From Pyrenochaeta sp. MPI-SDFR-AT-0127 (Eukaryota > Ascomycota > Dothideomycetes > Pleosporales > Cucurbitariaceae): a stretch of DNA of 64,000 bases. The notes under the pieces were generated by a model. The model ran no database searches. It saw nothing but the letters and a program-made list of their open reading frames with translations, and was not told where the DNA came from. This document shows positions 56,639 through 64,000 of this stretch, piece after piece; positions within the stretch are counted from its first letter, which is position 1, and every line of letters starts with the position of its first letter. The position numbers and the translations under genes are program-made. The stretch covers positions 1 to 64,000 of the forward strand of contig JAGTJM010000088.1 in the NCBI GenBank assembly GCA_020747015.1. Direction: 5' to 3'.

Positions 56639-59600
56639 ACTTGTGCTATTGCATCAAAGTGTTATTACTATGTATGCAGAGCCCACGCGATATAGCCAGC
56701 TCAGGTAAACACAGCGTTGACCACCAGAGAAGAAAGAATAATAAATTCAAAGGAAGTAAGGTCATATTGGGCCCCCGAGCCGGGTACTTAAACCTTCTCC
56801 CTCTAAAAGCCTTGGAAACTAGCTGTTCTTGCTAGACAAGAAGTAGTGACCCCGCATTCATCCCATGTAAATACCCGCGACAGGGTTATGCCACCCAGGG
56901 CATGCCGCGACCTTGGCACACGGCATGATCTGGCGATGGGTGGATCACAATCAGTTACCATATCAAAGCATGGGGAGGTGGCAGAATCTGAATCAAGCAT
57001 ATCATAGTATTTTGTTATGTCGGATAATGGTAGAGGTGCGGTGGAGTGTACTGCACACTTGGCGGATTGAGGGTGGGTGTGAAGATATTGAGAAACTCGC
57101 TTGTACCTGCTCGATACGGCCGATAACGACCCCATGAGTACAGAGCGGACATGCACGGCATGTAACAACGATTACCTTACAAACCTGATTACACCCTTGT
57201 TTCTTGAACCTTGAACGGTTGCAGAATAGAAAACAGTGTTTATGCGAACGAAAACGGGACCATGAATCTTAAGGTGTGTGTGTGTATTCGGGCAGGTTGG
57301 CCACCTTCTAGATCACCATAATTCGACTGTGGAAAGAACTATGTGAATGGATGCAGCAGCTGCCATTGAAGGATTGAAGGGTCTTTTGCCCTTTCAAGTC
57401 ATTTGGGTGCCTCGTGTTTCCAAAGTAGGCTATCGCCATTGACGCCTAGAATTTGGAAGATCGGCAGTTGAATAACACTTTGCTCAACTTGAATAAGGCA
57501 TACATGGTTACTGATTATGTTCCTCAACAGCCGTCGTCGTGTGATGAGAGACGTTTCAGGCATTCGATTTGGTCCACGGTGGCATCACTATGAGGCTCGA
57601 TGGCAAGAAATGTGCACATCTTCAAGAGAACGGGATCAGATGAACATAGCTTGTTACACAATGCATTCGACTCACCCTGCGACAATAGTTTTCAGGTATT
57701 TTTGAAGATCTCAACTTTGGCCCCATGGGCCCCGCGAGCGTCTATTCATACACTTCGGCCCAACATGCTTCAACGTCAAGTGCGCCGAGAACCACCAACA
57801 TCTAGTTCAGTCACAAAAGCCTCTCATATCACGGTATCCTCGATAGCCGTTAGCATGCGACCGGGTTCGGTTGGGTATCTCTTCTTTTCTTCTTTCGTTC
57901 TACAGTTTATTCGGTGAGTTCATGGCAAGCAATCTGAGAAAACCGGTTAGAACTTGGTTGAATTGGAGACTGCGAAAGGACCTCTTGCCTTGCTCCTTCC
58001 AACAAAAGCCGCTCCTGATAACTTCAGTCTATCGTTATAGAAACTATTGTTGATCGACTTTATGTTTTCAAAGACGAGAAGACGTCCAAAACTATGTTCA
58101 CACAATAAATCTCATTGCCTGTCATAGGGAAAGATTGTGGACTGGTAGAGTCAGAAGACATCTCGAGGGTATATAATGCAAATTGAAATATTTTGGAGAA
58201 ATAGATCATACCTAGTATACAGCTTCGAGTCTCGTGGTATTCGGCAAGTTGAGGCAGATGACAGTCAAGACTTGCACGTGCTGAGCTATTCCCAAGCTAC
58301 AATCATGTAGTTCTCAGGCAATCTTGCTGTACTTACCGTCACTCTGGGTACTTTCGCACAAAAAAGGGTTGTGCTCGTGTTTCTAGATAACTGTCTCAGT
58401 CTTTTAGCATATTTCTGCTATACCTAGTTCATGACAACGTTTGAACCAAAGTATAGGAATAGAACCAGATACTTGGTTCCAGTTACCGACCTAGTGTTGT
58501 ATTTCAAGTTTCTACGTCCAACATGTCTTATACATAATACTAGAGTCCCCTATTATGAAATTATGACCCACTGGCTTTATTGGCTGTATGTACACCATTT
58601 TGTTGTGCTGATTCAATGATCCTACAATAAAATATTCAACTTCTTTGATCATTGCTTACCTGCACGTGTTTTGAGAACACATTCGGATACCGCGGATTTC
58701 ATTACTAAAGGCTATGGGCTTAGCTTAACAGCTCGTTCATATTCTCCATGCTAGTTGGAATAGCAGGACCACAATTCAATAGATCTTCCGCGTGACATAA
58801 TGACAAGAAATCGGATATCATAACTAGGAATCTCATTAGCTTCTTCTACTGAACCCTTCCAGCGGAGATAACTTATGGTGAAGGGGCCCGCATATTACTC
58901 CGTGTACTGCCCTGCGCATGAATCTACCAGCGTGCTCGTTAGCATGACCTAATTTGGTCGATGTGCAGTAGTACAATCACTTCGGTTCTGGAAGATTGCC
59001 TTTCGCGTGTCATAGTCGCGCCCGATCTCATTATTACCTTTATTATTCCAAGACGCCTCTCTGGAATTCCAAGTATGAGGATGATATTTGTTTTGGATAT
59101 AAGCCACTGGCAATCTCAAGCTCGCGCTAATTGATGATACCAGTGGCTTTCTCTCAGAGCTTAAATAGGAACATACAACTCTAACTGTTTTTTAAAATTG
59201 CTCAGAGAATGCAATTTATGAATCTATTTCTTTGGGTGATATTGCTACCATATAATATGTCCCTAGAGCTTGTTAGAAAACCTACAGACTTTGTGCTCTT
59301 AGGTTTTATCGTGATAAGTAACGCAGTTCGTGTTATAATTATACTAAGCCTCCATGGAAGAAACTTATGTGAAACACAATACTGATTTTGAAATCTATTC
59401 CCAGTATACTGCATGCACAATAGTGTTGCGATTCCAACTTGAGAATCTCATCAACTCTTTGTGCTGACAGGATATTTGATAAATGGCAACTTCATCAATT
59501 TTTTCTTGAGTTCCCATTGTATATCCACCGCTGATAGTGTAGGAACATATGAAACTTGGACTACTGCGAAGGAGTTCGACCTCTTCACTCCCTTTGAACA

Positions 59601-60239
59601 ACAAATGTGAGCGGCTGAAGTCTCCTGGTGATATCTAGGTCTTGTGTTGCTCCCTATCTAGTAATATCGCATGAATAAGCCGGCTGGCGACTTAGCACAG
59701 CTCTATTACTACCTTACTTGGGCACTAGACCGCTTTCGGTGTTGCATGGCATATTTTTCAAGCCACTTCCAATCTTCGCTATCAATATAACATTTCTGCT
59801 TCGCTTTCTGCGGCCAATTCTTATGTAGCTTGAGAATGTAACCGCTTCTTCTAGATTAAAAACTATTTATGTGGTTGTTGTATCTTATCGTAAGCCTCTA
59901 ACTACGGATCTTAAGAGGATTATGCACATCAAAGTCACCCACAGTGTTGGTGCTTATACAGCATTGTAGCTGTCAACTAACTTCCATACCGTGCCTCTCC
60001 CCGCTCTGCGCTCGTGACTGTATTCATCGATCTGTCGTTCTAGGTTTTTGGGAGGTATTATTGACCTACAGCATGATAGCGTAGTTGTCGACGGCATATA
60101 ACTGACAGGTGATGTCGTTCCTACCTTTAGTTCTAGTGTAAGGCTTGGCACTGTGGTGATTGTTACCTCCTCACATGGCTAGAAACAGCACCAGCTTTGC
60201 CCACCACTACTTTGCCCTATCTCTCTTCTTTGCTTCACC
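56639..60239. other. AT-richer gene-poor region
   Basis: 3.6 kb with no recognisable gene, becoming clearly AT-rich after about 57900. Only short open frames are present. A short GT microsatellite occurs near 57270. The composition could reflect repeat-induced point mutation of an old transposon, but no transposon protein fragment was recognised. Confidence 0.5.
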
Positions 60240-61917
60240 ATGGATAACGAGAATTTGAACAACTCGCACGCCAAGATTCCCTCTAAACCCAGCTCCGCTG
60301 GTATGAACAAAGAATACAAATTGGCTAAGCAGGACAGCTTTTCCGGTCTCACAGACCTAATGAAGGCAAAATCCTTTCTGGCCGCACCGAAGCCGCAACT
60401 GCAGCTCCCTCTTGCAAACAGTAGTATATGAGTGCGACCTTGGCTTTAAGATAGTGTGCTGAACGTCTGCAGTGCCGCATTTGGCCAATCAACATGTAAC
60501 AGCTAGTAGTAGCCTTTTGCTGCTGACGAGGCCAATCCAAGCCGCTCCATCCGTTGCTGCGCTTTCGCACGAGGAGCAAGCCAACACTCTGACGGTTTTG
60601 CCTCCATCCGTACCCAAGTATCGCAACCAGAACGTACAGCAACTCGAGCTCGTATATGACCAGAACCAAAACAGCCAAAGAAACGATGGGATCGAGCGTC
60701 TGGTACATGTACCTTCACTACCTTACAAAGAGCCGTCTCTTGAATCACGCCGAGTACTTGCACCAGTCTCACATGGCGATCCTATCGAACCAGCAACATT
60801 TGTGGGACCTCTCAAGCTTGCTCTGTCAACATTCGATTCTGTGCAAGAGCCACTCATTCGCTTCAAAGAGCATACATTGGGTGCAATGGAGAATGATTCC
60901 CAGGCGCTAACAGCACAGGTGCGATACCTACAAGAGAAGGTGTCGAAATTCGAATATCAAATCGAGGCGCTCCATAGTCACGATCATGACGTTTGGGAAC
61001 AACTTGGCAAACTCCGCTTTCAGAATGAGGTGAATCGAGATCAAATGTCGGCTCTGTGTCGTTCTATAGGCCTGAAGGAAATTGAGATCAAGAACTTGCA
61101 GATAGACAATGGCAGCTTGGTCACAAAGCTGTTAGAAGCAGAAAATAAGTTCAAGAATCTTGGAGCCTTGAAAGGCGAGCTCGACTACTTTGGCGGCGTC
61201 GAAAAGACAATTGGGGAACATAGTCTTACCCTTAATAGTATGGTTCCTAGCAAGGATGCTGCATTGCAAGGATTTCAACCCGCCATCCACAGGCCTGACG
61301 AGCAAGTTCAACATGTGATCTTGGAAGGCAATGCCGCTTCGCAGGCGCAAGGTCAAATTCCCGAACATATGACGGAGATACAGAACCTATCGGACAAACT
61401 CGCTCATATGAAGCGAATCATTACCGAATTACGCCAGCAGAACCTTCGAGATCAATTGAAAAATTCGAATCTTGAGGACGAGCTCCAAGAACTTAGAGGC
61501 AAAGTCAATCAGGAGAATATTGAAGAACTGGGGAACTCGTTGAAGGAGAAAACGAACACTTGTGACCGACTTCGCAATGAGCTTAAGATTACAGAAAAAC
61601 ATCTGAAGGTTAGTCAGGAACGCGTCTTGAGGGCTACAAACAAGGGCGAACTATTACAGGGTGGTGCACACCTGGTAGTACCGAGCACGAGCGGAAAGCT
61701 TCCCAAACGCGTGATTGCCTGCACAGAGTGCTACGCAAACAACATTGCTTGTGATAGTAATGCCAGATGTCGCAGCTGTACTGAACGCGGCATGAAGTGC
61801 ACCCGCTGGATGTGCTCCCTCAAAGCCCGGCTCGGCCATTGCCATATGGCCCCGTGCAAACTCCTACACGATAGCCAGGGTTGGTTGATCCTTGAGGACT
61901 CAAGACCACAATGGTAG
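60240..61917 (+). CDS. Coiled-coil protein with C-terminal Zn2Cys6-pattern cysteine cluster
   Basis: Two exons, 60240-60420 and 60473-61917, join in frame to 541 residues. The middle (about 205-460) is rich in heptad-like Leu/Glu/Lys/Gln and should form long coiled coils. The C-terminus has Cys at 477, 480, 487, 493, 496 and 503, spaced C-x2-C-x6-C-x5-C-x2-C-x6-C, which fits the fungal binuclear zinc cluster (as in Gal4). Three more Cys (508, 517, 522) and His follow. In classic regulators this cluster is N-terminal with the coiled coil after it; here the order is reversed. It may bind DNA or simply be a structural zinc site. It lies alone in AT-rich, gene-poor sequence. Confidence 0.7.
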
Positions 61918-62254
61918 ATGGTGTGACCAATTTGAGCGTATGATTAAACAGTGTGGGATTCGTGTCAGAAATTTCCAGAGCTGGAGATTATCGTTAAAGC
62001 TGGAAGAAAAGTCCGGCCTATCCGAAAGGATGGGCATTGACGGAACCACGCTCATGCCCAACAGAGTCAGTGCATCATTCTGCTTCAAATTAATCTCTTA
62101 ATTTCAATTCAACGAAAGTCTAGTTGATTTTGTTCAGGCTATCTCCGAAGTTTGCCCCAGTGATATGAACAACTTATGAGCGCGAGCTTTAGTAGGCTTT
62201 TCAGAATGCATATAAAGGATTTGATCCAGTAGATGACGATTACATTGGTGTATG
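61918..62254. other. Short intergenic stretch
   Basis: AT-rich 3' flank of the coiled-coil gene. No feature recognised. Confidence 0.5.
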
Positions 62255-62958
62255 CTATACGAAAGACAAGCACAATAAGCAGTCTAGTGAGCAGATAATA
62301 CTGCCAATATCTCTTCTCCAATCTTTGTCCACTGCCAGAAAGTTTACACCTGTGACTAATTCACGATCTGCATTATCGCCCCCTAGACTCGTTGAAATGC
62401 GTTTGCTACATATCTGCTCCCTCCATCCTTGTATCCCTTGTACGCAAATTCTTTCTGTTGCCCATACTTCGTCGACAAGGACACCCAAGGTCCATGGCAC
62501 AAAGCACTAGAAGGTTTTTGACTTTGGAGGAACTGAGAGAGGATTAGTCCGAGATCAGGATTTTCACCTAAGTTTGCAAGTGCAGCATAGCCTCCGGGAA
62601 TGAAAACTGCGTACAAACCGTTTAATTCTTCATCACGTATACTTGCGAACTTCTGGGGACTCGAAAACCCATTCTCTTGCCTTGTTCGTTCCATTAGCTT
62701 CAATTCTCTGGCCCGTTCATAGAACTTCCTAGCGAAGGCAGCAGGCGAAATACTGAGTGGATCAGGCTGTGAATCCTTGCCTCTAGGCGAAGCAAATATA
62801 ACTTCGTAGTGGGCGTTCAGGAACTTCTGGAGCGGTTTTGCAAGTTCCTTGAGAAAGCACCCGGATAATTGAGAAACGGTTTTGCTATTACTAGTAATGT
62901 TTTATATTGGAAAGGAATGTGCGTCGGACTTGATGATGAGGATCTTCTTGGGGATCAT
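62255..62958 (-). pseudogene. Broken DJ-1/PfpI family gene
   Basis: The minus-strand frame starts at 62958 with MIPKKILIIKSDAHSF and hits a stop (TAA) at codon 19 (62904-62902). The same frame then runs open to 62383 and carries the family blocks FLKELAKPLQKFL, YEVIFASPRG, VFIPGGYAAL and the nucleophile region ALCHGPW, then FAYKGYK. Soon after, the frame ends; a typical late block, ADRELVTG, appears in another frame near 62341-62372. The distance between FAYKGYK and this block is also too short for the family, so a frameshift with a deletion is likely. Intact relatives are Hsp31/DJ-1-like glyoxalase or chaperone enzymes. The exact 5' and 3' limits are approximate. Confidence 0.8.
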
Positions 62959-64000
62959 TTTGGCTTGCAGTCGTAGATACTGTAAGGTGGACGCCTGAGA
63001 GCGTGGAACTATTGTTCAAGCGAAATCAATTCGGGCAGATTCTGACATGCATGATGAATTCAGAATGACGGAAAAGTGTAATTGGCTTTCTATCCAGCAT
63101 GTGTGTTCGGGCGTGTGGAAGTGTACTTTTGTACTAAAAGTATTTGGTCGTGGATTATAACATTGCGCTAAAGAATGAAAGGCCACACAGAACGGTAACG
63201 GAATTCCATTTAACAGTCGAAAGTATTTATAGCATAAGATTCTAATTTGATACAAACGATTTACGGTTTATGGCGCTCGAGGGTCGCTACAGTGCACATA
63301 AGCTCAAATACTTGCCAAAGCTGTATCCGCCGACAAGATCAGCTTGGCTGCTCTTAAGATATAACTCAGTTGCAGCCGCTTAGCATTCTTGCACGAGGTT
63401 TGAAAGGTGAGATGTGAAGTACTATTGCAGCTGGCTTGTACTGTGCTTTGCTGGAAACGATCCTCATATGCATTCTTTTCATCCACGAAAGGCATGCTAC
63501 CAGCCGCATGTGTGTGAGTCAAAATTAGACCGAGAGAGCACCCTTTCAATATTTATCCAACATGTGAAGGTCCTTAATGCGCGATTTGAGGGTTGGGAGT
63601 CCCATTCTGTCGACGACTGGGATTGGTATCACCGTGTGACTAGGAGGCCGCTGGGCATGGTGTGCGCCCAGCGCCGCCCTATCTACATGCAGCAAGAACA
63701 ATGAACTATTTACTGTTATGAACATAGCCGCAAACTTTGGGAGACACACTCGTTGCGGTAGCGCCAGAACACTCGAAGAGCATACCCCAGATGTGAACCG
63801 CACAGTTGTAGGATGGATGTGAAATTATCGGAATGAGTCTAGAGCGATCCTAACGTTGGTGCGGAGGCGCCTCCTGGGCTTAAGACGGTGCTTATTTCCG
63901 CCCTCAACTTGCGTCATGTTTCTAAGCAACGTTGCCACCCTCACGATCCTCGAGTATTCCGAGCAATTCGTAGACACTCATCGTTCTCCAAAACTTGTTC
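62959..64000. other. Right edge, no gene recognised
   Basis: Short open frames on both strands (63304-63803) overlap and match no known family. A gene could continue beyond the window edge. Confidence 0.45.

Overview
The window reads as nuclear DNA of a filamentous ascomycete (Pezizomycotina; gene content and style fit Dothideomycetes/Pleosporales, but the class is an inference). Genes are monocistronic on both strands and carry short introns of about 46-126 nt with GTRNGT donors, CTRAY-like branch sites and YAG acceptors. Every multi-exon model below was joined by hand, and each keeps one open frame from start to stop.

Region 1 (0.6-23.6 kb) is mostly conserved cell-biology and metabolism genes: a hydantoinase/5-oxoprolinase, a fungal rhodopsin-like 7TM protein, ribosomal protein S19 (RPS19), a dihydroxy-acid dehydratase, an alpha/beta-hydrolase fused to a cysteine phosphatase, an Nbp2/Skb5-like SH3 protein and the RNA polymerase II CTD phosphatase SSU72. 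RPS19 and the dehydratase each need a microexon (5 and 8 nt) to encode their conserved protein.

Region 2 (23.9-43.2 kb) is rich in genes for plant-wall and protein breakdown. It holds a secreted GH93-type exo-arabinanase, an AA9 lytic polysaccharide monooxygenase (LPMO), a cellobiose dehydrogenase (CDH) with cytochrome and flavin domains, a cytosolic-looking GH31 alpha-glycosidase (alpha-xylosidase type) and a secreted M36 fungalysin. AA9 and CDH are neighbours on the same strand; CDH is the known electron donor of AA9 enzymes, so the pair may work together. A large unrecognised membrane protein lies among them.

Region 3 (43.9-56.7 kb) has a KDEL-receptor-like protein with a long acidic tail, a Myb/SANT-like nuclear protein, an aldo-keto reductase and a polyamine-oxidase-like flavoprotein whose first exon encodes a signal peptide.

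Region 4 (56.7-64 kb) is gene-poor and visibly AT-richer. It holds one coiled-coil protein with a Zn2Cys6-pattern cysteine cluster at its C-terminus and a broken DJ-1/PfpI gene. This looks like accessory, decaying sequence.

No rRNA, tRNA, CRISPR array, intact transposon or secondary-metabolite core gene was seen. The most unusual items are the hydrolase-phosphatase fusion with an RNA-triphosphatase-like active site, the two microexons, the AA9-CDH pair and the C-terminal Zn2Cys6 protein.
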